Source of the DNA: Sipunculus nudus
Lineage: Eukaryota; Annelida; Sipuncula; Golfingiida; Sipunculidae
Direction: 5' to 3'
Assembly (NCBI GenBank): GCA_026874595.1
Contig: CM049317.1
Span: 64,252,118 to 64,316,117 of the forward strand
Length of the DNA: 64,000 nt
The notes beneath the pieces were generated by a model that had not been told where the DNA came from, made no database searches, and was given only the letters and a program-made list of their open reading frames with translations. The translations under genes and the position numbers were made by a program. Positions 48,461 through 61,900 of this stretch are shown piece by piece; positions within the stretch are counted from its first letter, which is position 1, and every line of letters begins with the position of its first letter.

Positions 48461-51196
48461 TTAATGGAATCACAGACGTCCATTTTCAAGCTGCACACCT
48501 ATGCATATGTACCGCATAAACATATATGGAATGCTAGCATATTGTGTCTATAAAAAGGGGATTTCCTAACCTAAATTTAACCACTGTGGCAGGTGGACTG
48601 TTCTATATAACTCCTGGATTATGGATAAATTACATATTTAACAGACAGATCAATTTGAGTATCATGTATACACTGCAGGATATGGATCAAACACTGTACC
48701 TACATATGGGTTTCTAGCCTTGTAATCATTTGGGATTAAATATTATCCAGGCTGGCCTCAAAATAAACTCACCAGTTAATGGTCTAAATGCAGACCTAAA
48801 ACACCGAATAAACCATCATAAACTCATGAACATGTTTCTAAAAAATACCCATAGCCTTGCTGACATACACAACTTAAATTATGTAATGTAGGCTAATATT
48901 ATATTACATTGTTAATATTCTTCTTAGCTTATCACATAATTCTGAAAGGTTTGATTGTCCTGTGATGAATGTGCCCATTCTGAGCTTATTTCAATTAACC
49001 CCTGGAAGATAAATGGGTGTAAATTTTGAGGCCTGCCAATGGTAATCATATATATATCAAGATAGGGGATAAACATTTATCAGAAGCAACAGGGTTTGAA
49101 ATAACTAACACATCTCAAAGTGATCAATGCGGTGGGTCCCTCTTTCACATTCATCTAACCAATTTTCTACTTAATTCAGGTATAAATGGATTCCCATACT
49201 GATTGAGCAATGGTCTCGGCACAAATTTACAATATATATTACACCAATGACAGTTAAACCTGATATAGTATAATATGGCATTTAAGCTCTTTCACTGTTA
49301 CAAAAAACACAAACAAAACCAATAAAACCCGTTTAGTTAACAGATTCAAAGACTCAACGAAAATTCATGATCAATATATTCAGCCACAAAGTTCACAATT
49401 CATTCTTTTTTTTGTACTTTTATAAATTTACGATTATTACAATTCCAGCAAATATTGTAAAATAACCCAAATATTCTGAATAATATACTTTTGTAATTAA
49501 ATGCAATGAAACAATAAATAACACGGAGGAAATAATAACAAAATAAAGGAGACACCGGGACAAATCAGTACAACACGACACAGTCACTTAACACTGCTTT
49601 CAAGTGATTCATAAGTTATGGGACTAAGGCACTATAAATGCAAACACATTATATAATAAGTTGATAAATACCCAGTAAAGGTAACTAGTGAATAAGAGCA
49701 TATAACAAAGACAATTAGGACAGAATATCTACACGATTTGTAATTGATAATTGATCGTTATGCTAACACACAATCATGCCTGTCTAATAAAAGTGAAAAA
49801 AAGGGACTCCTCAAGTCTTTGCGGTTATATATGCAAGTACACAGAAAAAGTTATATATTCTCCTACCAGTTGTTATTCCTGTAGAATCTTTGAATATACA
49901 TGAACTCAAAAGCTTTAGTTTCCTCCATTGGCTAAGTGCCCTCCTTTGATTTTTTAAATCAATGGTTGTACAATTACACAAAGAAGAAAAAGGGACTTAC
50001 AGTAAAGCCTCGACTTGAGTGAGATTTGACTCAAGCAGGTTTTATTTGGTAATAATTTAACTTCAAACTTCCAGCTAGATAATTCGATTGAAGTCATTTT
50101 AATACAAAGGTTTTTACTGTATTTATAGAGTAATAGTATCAAAGATTTAGAATGCTTCATCCAAAATATATTGGACCTCTCGAGTAGGACTTCATACTCA
50201 CACATATACTCCAGAGGCACTCCCACAAACTAAGCTTTTTTTTTAAACCATCTGAAAAATCTACTCCTGTACTTTGTAATTTTTTCTGATATGGAGAAAA
50301 ATTTTCAGTTAAGAGTTAAACGTGGAAACGTGAGATGAAACCAGTCTGAATTCAATAATAATTAGACAAAATAAACACAGTTTTTTATATATTTCTTTTC
50401 TTTAATCAGCTCTAAGAAGTAGTGAAAGTTAAACCCTGCTGCAAAATGCCTTTGAAGTAATTCAGTTAAAATGCCAGTAGGAGTGAAGTATTCTAGGAAA
50501 GATGACCTCCAATTTTGAATTAACTAAACCTAAAATTTAAAAAGGTTTTGTACCACAATGACAAGTGTATTCAAGTAAATGTATGAGTTAAAGTTGTTAA
50601 AATATCTGTGGCTCAGTTAAGGACAGCTGAAGGAACTGTAGTTGTAGATTAAATTATTACACAAGGAACTACTTATTATGATGTTGTATACTTGAAAAAT
50701 TTTATGAAAAAAAAAAAAACCCAAAAAGTCAAGGTCACATATCAGCAGATCAAGTACACAGATCAGCAGGTCAAGGGCAGAGAAAAATTCCTTAGTTGCA
50801 AGATAACACAAACAAGGGAACTTAAGCTTCTGCTAACTGATTACTGATTATATTAGATTGGGTAATGAAACCTGTTCTTCCATGGTCTGCTTCAGAAACT
50901 GCCTTATGTTTATTGATTTGACCTAAATGAAGCCCCACTTGTTTCAATAAATATAAATATAAATATAAATGAAAGGGTGCCAACTCCAAATTTTAAGCAA
51001 ATTTTCAACAGTTTTCAATCATTTTATTTGGAATGATCTATTAACAAAGACTTAGAGGCACAAATAAAATCCCAAATCATGAGATAAAACTCCTATTCAA
51101 TTCAAAATACATGCAAAATACAAAGTGGATTTAAAAAAAAAAATGTATGGTTATTTTTTAAGGTCTCCAGATGACCTTCTTTTTTCACTCGTAGCT

Positions 51197-51455
51197 GTAG
51201 ACCGTTCAACTATGTTTGATAAGAATTGTTTCAAGGCAAATTACATAAACATGGACTTTTTGTCGTAACGACTTTACAGAATAAGTAATATTTTGTAAGC
51301 ATGTGTATGTGAAAGGTAAACAGAAAGTGCTTCCTTGAAATATAACAAAATTCTGATTTTGTAGTATGACAGTTGAGTCATGTAGTCCTGGCTATCCCAC
51401 TGTGCCCAAACAGAAGAGATTTGTTTCTTGTAGAAACGACCTCTGGCGGAAGGGG
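51197..51455 (+). repeat. Dispersed repeat, copy 2
   Basis: Same orientation as 1141-1406, with clear word-by-word similarity and several indels. See copy 1. Confidence 0.6.
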
Positions 51456-52044
51456 GAGTCTGCTATGCTTGATGTGAGCTTGACTCAGATAGTTGGGGTT
51501 TTAAAATTTTGGCCGCACTAGGTTCAACTAAGTTCACCCAAAGGATTATCTCTGTTCTCTGTGTACAGGGGAGTTGCATTCTGTAATCTGTATTAGTCAG
51601 AACCAACCATCCTACTGTAACAAACTTCCAGCAAAATTATACCCTGTTCAACCCAGTTAAACAATATCATAACCACTACATTGTGAAAGCATATCCATTA
51701 AGCTATACAGTGCTGCCACCAAGTGGAAGAATCTGGAACTACAGGATTCATGATTCTTGCTTAAATATGTCCAAATAATGATAATATTATTATACTATCC
51801 TGATCTTGCTTAATAAATGTTAATGTGGCTTCAAATTTCTATACAATTCTAGTGGATACTATATAAACAGCAAGATTTTATAAATCAGGCACAACTTCCT
51901 TTCAAGATCAACTCATAAACAATTTCTCCATAATCAAAATTTTGATCTTCCTTTTAAAAATAACTACAATATTATATATACATATGGAAAAAAGTTGCTT
52001 GCTCCATGTTATGTGTAACAAAATAACTGTTCACATTTGTACGA

Positions 52045-52050
52045 TTTATT
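52045..52050 (-). terminator. Candidate INO80D poly(A) signal
   Basis: Minus-strand AATAAA about 500 bases past the INO80D stop codon. Many AT-rich alternatives exist further downstream. Confidence 0.25.
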
Positions 52051-52546
52051 TATGTAATAACAGATCTTAAGATGTTGCCTCTGATGCCAGAAATAAAGCA
52101 CTTTGCATTTGTTGAACTGACAAAATTCGACAATTGAGAGATTCTTGCACATAATGAATGGGGAGTCATGACTTTCTATACATATTATTATTATGTAGTG
52201 ATATCTTGTATGTACATGCAAGTCATATAAATATATATATAAGTATATATATATATGCCACAAATATCTAATCAAATAGTTGACGGCCAGAAGCACATCT
52301 TCGTCATTACATCACCATGTATGTAAAAGTAAATATCTAAGTGAAATCCAACCATTTGAAGTTTGATGATAAGTATATGAATTCATATATAAGTTGATGA
52401 TGCATGAAACTGATATTATCCATAAATAATAATAATGAAAAACATTCTCTACTGCGTCATTCAATCACAGTGTGTGTGCCTGTGTGTGCATGTCTGAACA
52501 ATTGATGTTTATGAAATACATGTTATAAATACAAAATATGTCACTG

Positions 52547-54342
52547 TTACGTAGATGATACCGGCGTGCTTGTCTGTTGCTGGGGAGGTTGTGGTCCTGC
52601 CATGTTTGACATCTGAAACATTGGATGGCTGGGCTGCACTAAAAGAGCATTCCCTTGACCGAGCATGCCCGGCGGGGACAGCACAAAATGTGGTAATGGC
52701 ATCGTCATTTTTGAACCTGATACAGTCTGCATGCCTTGCTGTTGTTGTGGTAAGCTGCCGGGAGCCGGCTGCGGGATCCCGTTTTGTATGCCTGATGGTA
52801 GCGCCTGTCCTTGTAAACTGGCTAATATTTGTGGATTTAATATATTAGGGATCATGTTCTGCACTGGCGACGAATGCTGTCCTTGTACTGCAAGTGCAGT
52901 AGCGGCTATCGAAGGATGGGCCTGCTGCACTCCAGGTGACTGTAAATCTGATGTTACATTAGATCCTGTGTCCCCTTTTATGGTACTGGATATTAATTTC
53001 AGTTCCTGTTCCGACAGATTTTTTGGGTTTCCAAGCAAAGTGGAATTTTGAGATATTGTATCTATACTTGATGTATCACAATTACACACATGCGTCATAG
53101 TACTGGCCAACAAGTGACTCTGCTGTTCCCGACTGGGTAATGATCGGGGCACTGTTAGTTGTCCTGGGGTGAGTGGCGTCGCTATTGCCCCCTGTGGGGT
53201 GAGGGTAATTACAGCGCCACCTAGCTGTGATATAGCCCCTGATATCTGTAGCTGAAGTGGACCCTGGTGCAGAGGACCTGCAGCCAACTGTCTCTGAAGC
53301 ACTGGGAGATGCAACTGACTCGTTTGATTCACATCCGATTTCTTGTGTTGCTGACTGTTCATAATATCGTTTCTTTGTAGCGAGCCTGGGTTGTGACTAG
53401 AATGGGGCAGCTCCTGGCTGGATAAGGTGTCCTGTTGATTCTGGCCCACATGAGGCATGTGTAACATGTTTGAGGGTTTTGGCCCAGGACTGTTCATAAC
53501 TGTTGACTGGGGTGCCTGAAGGGAATGACGTTTCAGATCTTCTGATTTGCTTGGGGTAGCCATAATAGAACCTGATGCAACCTGACCCAAATTTGGGTCT
53601 GTGATACTTTGAGCTGGGTCAGAGTGGGCATGGTTCAATATTGTATGTGTGGATCGATGCATGGTGGATGGACTTTGCACTGGTTGAACCAGCCCAGAGC
53701 TAATGACATTAGGGATGGCTCCATGCGGTGAAAAGCTGTGACCTATGACCTGAGATGCTGCAGGTGCCCCCTGCACAGCAGGCGTTGCGACTGTAGCACT
53801 CTGATGGTATGATTGTGTATTGGTCATGAGCAGCCCACTGGGTATGGGTACACTTTGTGACATGGTAGATGTGAGAATAGCCCCGTGTAATGATGGAACT
53901 TGACCATGTGTAACAGACTGTAACAGCTGAGGACCAAGATGGTGTCTCTCTCCCAGCTCCATGGTAACAGGAGACTTCACCACATCTGACTGACCCGAAA
54001 GCTGCAGCAGCGATGGGGATGTCGTCATTGAATGTGAGATTAATTTCATATCGGCAGTTGATATTTCTGAACCCATGGTGAAGTTCAGATTATTAACCTG
54101 CAGATCTTCATTAAGAGAAACTGTGGAGCCAATCCTGTGGGTCCCCATTTCGTGGTCAAGAATCTCATCTGCAATATCTTTCGGAAGCTCCTCTTCTTGG
54201 CTTGATGTCGTATCAAAAATACTTGGTTCCTGTGATAATTTTGCCAGCGATTCTTCAGCGTCAACCACGTCTCTTGAAGCCGCTGCCAAGGCACGTTCCA
54301 ACTCTTCTGTCTCCTCTTTAGTTGGCAATAGACCATTCTTCC
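52547..54342 (-). CDS. INO80D: INO80D terminal exon: GKNG motif and Q/S/P-rich tail
   Basis: A 1796-base last exon with acceptor TTTTTCCAG. It opens with GKNGLLPTKEETEELERALA, the conserved block, then an acidic segment (EELPKDIADEILDHE). About 500 residues of low-complexity Gln, Ser, Pro, His and Thr follow, with short recurring words such as SHSMTTSP, and the exon ends VSST before TAA. The tail is typical of a disordered region. Plus-strand ORFs opposite it are shadows. Confidence 0.93.
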
Positions 54343-55894
54343 CTGGAAAAACCACAGATAACATTTAGAACCAGCTGGACTACATAACAAGGCCTACAGG
54401 CCTAATGCGAACCTGTGCAAATTTTGGGAGTATGAATGGAGGTTTACTTTAAAAATTTAAACTGATCCTGTTATGTCCTGCGTATCTACCTTAGTCATTA
54501 TGATTTCAGCAAAATGGATGTTTTGGCCCTGAAAGTTATGGACTAGGACATTTTAAAACTAGGATGTATCAGTCAGGATATTTTGGATATGTTCTTTTTT
54601 GCCAGGGTGGATTATTTGGACAGATGAAGGGACAATTTGGCAGCCTGGTTTTGGAGTAGAACATTTTTAAATGTTTTAGCTTCTTCCCTATAAAATAAAA
54701 GAAAATGCAGTAAGCCAAGAATTAGGCAAAATCCTATAAAATTTTTAGATGACAAATTTTTTGCAAAAAATTTGGTGATGCTAGCTCCTGCCCTTTTTGA
54801 GACAGATATGACGCATGAAGCCACATTGCATAAGTTTACCGATTCTCTAAAAATGCGAACCCAGGTTTTTTCAAACAGTTGAAAGATATTGTTCCAATAG
54901 TTCTAATCTGGGCATTCTGCATCTAGACGATGTGTCTAGACATCTAGACACCTTGTCTAGACACCAGACAGAGCCAGGTCAGTTGCCATGGTGATGTCTG
55001 GACCCCACCTGGTTGTACTGAGTGACCTCTTGACTTGGCTGCTGAAACTGGGCATCTTGTCAAATCTGTTTTCAAACACCAAAAGCCTTTTTTTATTGGC
55101 TACACTGCTTTTTTGAAGCTGCATTTACCCAATCTATTCTTATGAAACTGGCAGAATCCTACCATAGAATAATTCTTGTAAAGTTTAAACCAATCAGCTT
55201 AACAGTCTCATCATAAAACAGTTTTAAGCTAGAAGATTCTAAAATTACATTTTCGTTTGTAAACAAGGGACCCATGGGTCACGGCACTCAGCTGATTGTG
55301 ATTGGACCATAAATGATTCTCCACTGTGATACTATATCGAGTCGATAAAGCTTATGAATATTATGGACATGTTGGGCTATTATAAAGGAATGTAATGTAA
55401 TATGTGAGTAAATAATAAATGAAATAACCTGACTGATGGATTAATAGAGTAAAATATAGTGGTTTATTTTTTATTTATTTAGGAGGGGTTGAAAATTGCG
55501 ATATATCTGAGCAAATATGATGCAATGACAGCAGTAATAAGCAGTAGTAGAATGATGAATAGGCTTTTTGTCGAAGGATCTATAGTGTATGGAAGTCTGC
55601 AAGATTTCAATTTGACAGATATGATGTTATGATTTACTATGCTGATGAGGGGATTTATGAATTTGTTACTGTATGACACAATATCTCTTCAGTCTTGACA
55701 ATGTACATTATTTTGATGCCCACTATGTCTACATATTACACAATATTGACATAATTTCTGGCATGTACAGAATGGACAAATAGTTATACAAAATATTAAA
55801 GTATGAATATATCTGATTCATCTTGTTCTTGTTTACTGAGGCTGACATTGGGATGGGGCTCAGAGAATGGAACAGTTAGGGCAGCTATGAGGTG

Positions 55895-55934
<40 letters not shown>

Positions 55935-58900
55935 ATGGAGCATTCAACAGTACTTTAAACACCTGGAAGGTTAAAATCTAAAATATTATGAAAAGCAGAT
56001 AAAGTCTGATCGGAAAAGGTAATCTTGGCCATGGTTGGTTGATATGATTGAAGAAATTGTTGCAAATAATATTTTGAGATCTGACCATGTGTTTCCATTG
56101 GTTCCTTTTTTGATAAGCTGTTGACAGTTCAACAGTTTACAGATTTGTTTAATAAGATCCAATTATTTTAATAAACCTATTTTTTATTTTATCATATGTA
56201 TACAGTAGCCATAAAGTCCCCACTTAACAGGTGGAAGGATTGACGGGGGGAGGGGGTTATGATGGGAGTTAAAATGCCTCAGTCTTTCTGTATATATTAT
56301 CTCTAATTATTAAACTTTATGGAAAAGCAATAGAACTATTGTTCACAGTGCCAAAGAGCAAGGACTCTATGGGGTGGGGGAAGGGGATGATGGGAGTTAC
56401 AGCACCCTTGCATATTCATACAGGATATTAAATTGAATTCAAGTGCTTACAGAGAAAAATGTTTATTCATAATTATTAAATATTTAAGCAGGCAGAAAGG
56501 TGGAGAAACAAAACAAATCATTTTTATTCCCATTCTACTGAGCCAGGAAAAATTAACAATATTTGCCTTTATTCCTTTTTTTCAATACATCATTTTTTCA
56601 GGTTTAAAAATGTAACTACACATTAACAGTATAATATATATATATAATAATATATATATATATAATATATATATTATATTCTGTCAACAGAATGGGGTGC
56701 AGGGAGAATGGGAGGCTTAGAGGTGAGAGAGAATGGGAGAAAGAGAGAGAGCAAGAGAGAGTGAGCTAGACTGTCATGGAGAGAGAGAGAGAAGGAGCGA
56801 GATAAGAGAGAGAGAGAGAGAGGGGGGCTCTCTGGTAATTACTGCCTGACCCAGCCTGACCCAGACAATCACAGAGGCAGTGGCTAGGTCAGAAGTTGAA
56901 CTGGTTATGTCATACTGCCCAAGCACATGTTTCACTGACTTGATGATAACAATCAAGGCATGGTGCTTGAAAACCTGAATGACATCTACCGTTTTTGATC
57001 ATATGGTTTCAAATTTCAGATTTTAACAGATGAAATGCTAATGTTTACATGCTGTGAAAATTAAATCCACAGCATTAACACTAGTAACAGGAAATAAATG
57101 TCAACTGTACGTCATGTTAATTATCATGCATGCTTTTTACAAATGAGTTAACTGTTATTCAATAATTTCACGTTGCCCATAGCCAAAAATGCCACTAGCA
57201 CAAATGATATTAAACTATTCATTAAAAATTAATTGGAATTATTGGACAAAATATAATTTTAATTGAAAAATATTAACATTAACATTTGAAAAGATTTCTT
57301 TTAATAATATAATTGAAATAAATGATTAAAATAAATTATAAAATTTATTCATGAATGTATAATGAATATACTTTGAAAGTATTTGCACTCAAATTCTTTC
57401 TTTTTACCTGTATTAGTATTTGTATTAATTTTCATTATTGAACTATTGAATTTTTTTTAATCATATTTGAACACAATTATTAAGTTTTCACTCAAGGTCT
57501 CATATTTATTCAGTTTCAGTCGAACGAAACTGTTGATAATCCAGATTATACAAATATCACAAATTTAAATAATGATTGTAACTACCTGGTTATATGGCTT
57601 TATTTTATAAAAAAAATATTATATTCACTTTTGAATACTTTCACATCACTGCCAAGACACTTATGACAATTATTAACATTATAGACATCATAATGAGAAC
57701 TTGTCTTTAAGACCTGATATTTTTATCACATTTTAAATTTTTTTTTTTTAATTTGTATCAGAAAAAAAGAAAATAATCTCTTCTACGAAACTAATACATG
57801 TGTTAAAAGTAACGCAAGGATCAAAACAAACCAATATATTATACAAGGAGCAAACTGGAGTTGGGAATGTTTAATTTTATTAACTGAAATAAAGTTATCA
57901 GAAATATAAATTTTGATAATTTACCCAGTATCATGTAACAGCTGATACAGCCATGAGTCTGAATGTTATTATTCAAACATATTGACATCTTAATGAGCAC
58001 TTGTCTGAGTAATTTTTTTAAATTTTTTACATATTTCATTTTTTTTAAATTTTGTAATAAAAAAACCCCTACAAATTAAACACCTGGAAAAGACCTGGAA
58101 ATTTAGAATATTTAATATGATCAAATGCATCCTTGTCTATCATTAACTTGCTTCACATAATCCCTTATAGTAAACAACAATTTTATTTAATTATTTATTT
58201 TTCATTTTTATGATTGAAATTAAAAAATACCCAATGGTGACTGCATGCTGTCATTTGAAATACATTTTCAGCAATCCATGAAAGATCCATAAAACATCAG
58301 TAATTGCAAGGTCCCTGTTACTCATTAACCATAAAATTACTTTTTCATTTATTTTTCTTAAAATTGTTATTGTAAACCAATAATTTTTTTTAATTATTGT
58401 TTATTGTTAAGTTTTTGGCTAAACAATTACAAGAGGGGGGGGGGGGGGGGGGGTTGGGGTTGAATAGCTATATCCAGCTGAGGCCACCCAAGAGCTTGCT
58501 GGCTGCAGTATATGCCTCACTTCAAGCATGAAAGGTAAATATGGAGACATATAGAGGGGCTTCAGTACAGCCTAGGTGTGACATGGTCTCATAAATATGT
58601 AATAAAAGCTACAGTTTTTGTCAATTCCTTTCAAATTTCAGAATTTAGAAGCTGAAATCCTTACGTGTGCATTATATGAAAATTAAACCAACAGTCCTTA
58701 CAGGGAATAAATGTGCCATGCCCAAATTTGGGCAAAATTTTAGGTACTGATTTCATATTTATGCAAATAACTTATAAAATTTGAAAAATTCAGATATAAT
58801 TTTCGGTATACAATTGAATCTTGATTAAATGGAGTTAAATCCCTGAAAGAAGTCTCTAGCTACAGCCATTCTTATGTTAAGTGAGTTAATATATTTCCTG

Positions 58901-61900
58901 ATTTTTTATGAGGTGCATTATGTTCCCGCCCATAACTTCAACTTATTACGCAATACTGACCTAATTTTTGGTATGTACATAGAAAATGTATGGAAGAATA
59001 TGCATATTCACTATGATCAAAATCAGATCAGTGGTTTTGATATTGGGCAGTCTTATAGTGTAACAAGGGTTTTTTTAATGGAAAATGGAGGTTTTTCCTT
59101 AATATCTCGAAGGAACGAAGTCCTAATGACCCAATTTTCGGTATGGTAGGAGATTATGGGGACATCTAACTGTATGCCGAATTTCAGATTTGTAGGTCTA
59201 ACGGTTTCAAAATGTGCCAGTTTAATGGACAGACGGACGGACGGACAGCCGACGGACAAAGGACCACGATATAGCTCAGATGACTTTTAGTCAGCTGAGC
59301 TAAAAACAGATCGATGTAGGTTGCGCCATTAATACCTCAATTTCAGATATGACTTATATGACAAACATTGGCTTAAAATTTGGTGATGATAGCTCCAGCC
59401 GTTTCTGAGATTTTATTTTTAGTGTGCTTTCTTGGACAGATGACTAAGTTCAACCTCCTGTAACTCAACCAAAAATCACCAAACTGGAACCATTCAAACA
59501 AACTTGAGAGAGATTGTTCCAGGGAACTTTCTGTGAAATATGGGACAATTTGGCTGGACAGTTTCGGAGAAGAAGATATTTAAAGGTTTTTTAAGCTTTT
59601 TCTCTTTAAAATCTAAATTAATGCAGATACCCAATAATAAGCTCTAGGGCACCAAGTTTCACAAGTGACTAATTCTTGCATGTAATTTGAAACTGCTAGC
59701 AATGATGGTTTCTGACTTACAGCCATGGACAGCGGACAGACGATGCGGCGCCATCGCACAAGCTCACAGAATTGCTAAAAAGTATACTGTGGTTGTGTTT
59801 TTGTTTGTTAAGGTTATTACCAACATTCTCCAAAGGGAATTTATTGTGAAGATAAAATCTTTGTGAATGAGGGACCCTGTCTTAAGAAGCAATCTGACAC
59901 AAAAATACAAATTTACTTGAAAGATATATATCTTGTATGTTAGCTGTAATCATAGATATTTTAAATGTTATCAGACTTTAAACTTATCTCTCAACGATTA
60001 ACAAAGATTATTCGTTTGATGTTCAATTAATTCCCTGGCCAATGTAATGATTTTGCACACATATTAATTCATACACTAATAGATATATTATGAATATTAT
60101 TGTTTGGTGAAATCAAGGAAATGAAACCGACGCAAAACAATGAAATGTGAAAAGCAAGAAATCTAAACCCCATGGATATAAAGCCAACCCATTATTTATT
60201 ACCTAATGTAGAAAACATCATAAAATAAACCTAAGATGCACTTAAAACTTAATCAGGTGATAAAACCAATCAGATGGACAGGAGTATATAAGTTTTTGAG
60301 ACTTGTAACCTGGATGGATGGCTAAAGCAGTGCAGTTTTCCAGATGCCTGGATATAATGACTCAAAGAAGGCCATATCAAACCAATATAAATACATACTT
60401 GTTCATATTCAGAGCTACACCCTGAGTGTAAACACCCATCTACATGACTCACCTGTGAAAAGATCAAACGCTTCTTCAGGTAATTTATTAAACACATCGT
60501 GTAAATCTGCTTCATCGAGGAACTTGGCAGCTTGGTCCGTGTCTAGCGGTAAGAATTTGGCCTCCTGTTCTGTGTCGAGGGGCAGCTCACCTAGCGTCTT
60601 ATCTATGGCACCTACGAACACAAACGGATATACAGATCTGAAATTTGCAAAGTCAACAAGAGTGCTAACACATATACCTCCTTACACACAGAAAACCAAC
60701 TTTAAAACACACTGAACTTCCTGGGTATATCTAGTCGGTTCCATATCATTTTGTGTGTTCTTATTGGCATAAAGCTTTGCCAGGTTTCTCAGGCAACTCT
60801 TGATAGTCGAGCCACAATAGTGTACCACAGAGGCATAGGGCATCCATTCTGTATGTAAAACAATATGGCAACATGCTCGCACAAAGCATCTGTGCTTGGG
60901 CTATGTCCCTATTTCTACTTCAAAACAAGGACTTAAGCTAAGATTCCATATGCATAGAGTGCATCTGGAATTTGAATAAAAATTGATATTGTCTTAATGA
61001 GTGAAGTGAGATTCCATATGCATGGATCTGGTTTGAGGAATGTGCAACTGGCAATAAATCAGGATTTTTTTTTAGTTCTATTAATTTTTGACAGTTCTGA
61101 AAATATGCATGTTGCTGTGCTGGTATATATGAAATATTGTAACACACATTCCACATTCCATGGATATGTAATGTTAGCTAAACCAGTGTTCATACAGGTT
61201 TAACTGATTTGTGCTGAAAACCTTCGAAGACCAATTCCTGAGGTTTTGAATGCTGAGTGGAGAGTCAATGCCTATTTTGCTGATATACTACCATCAATGC
61301 CAAAATCCTCATTTACAGGTATATAAACTGATTCATCCACGTCCTCTACCTTGCTCTCTGAGTGGGTATCTAGTGATGGCTACTTTATATTTGTGTACTT
61401 CTACTCACCTGGTGAGAGAGGCGTTTCCAGGACTGGTTCATCCATATCCTTTAACTCACTCACTGAGTGGGTATCAAGTGATAAGTACTTTATATTTGTG
61501 TACTTCTACTCACTTGGTGAGAGAGGTGTTTCTAGGACTGGTTCATACATATCCTCTACCTTGCTCTCTGAATGGGTATCTAGTGATGACTACCTTATAT
61601 ATGTGTATAATCTACTCACCTGGTGAAAGGGGTGTATCTAGGACTGGTTCATCCATCTCCTCTACCTCGCTCTCTGAGTGGGTATCTATTGATGGAGGCA
61701 GTTGATTAACATGAGACAGTGGAGGGTTAAAGTCTATCTTCTGGATGGAAGGATCATCTTGAAAAATATGAAAGATCAGACAAATAAATATATGAATTTC
61801 TTAAGTACAAACTCTGGAAAAATAATCATACAAGGATATATTAAAATATATACTAAGAGTACAAAATATTTAAGTACATGTATATTATCCTTAATGTGCA

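Larger units (their letters stand above)
44871..52546. other. Repeat-poor 3' flank of INO80D
   Basis: AT-rich sequence with few repeats. It could include a long INO80D 3' UTR. The distinct items (X-box, TA array, possible exon, dispersed repeat copy) are listed separately. Short ORFs at 44937-45179, 47788-48270 and 49954-50226 show no family features. Confidence 0.4.
54343..60452 (-). other. Large INO80D intron with repeats
   Basis: Holds a mosaic repeat copy (54392-55295), GA microsatellites, a G-run, a repeat with a TAGCTCAG..CTGAGCTA hairpin (59220-59786) and a decayed MITE-like element (59787-60190). About 57000-58400 is extremely AT-rich and contains two related AATTTTTT/CACTTGTCT blocks (near 57700 and 57990). 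No exons were seen. Confidence 0.6.

Noticed and set aside
52555-53051. Plus-strand ORFs of 97 and 128 codons
   Set aside because: They are antisense to the INO80D last exon, whose minus frame runs 605 codons with family motifs.
61250-61705. 151- and 91-codon plus-strand ORFs with an internal repeat
   Set aside because: They are the antisense of the tandemly duplicated INO80D exon fragments.
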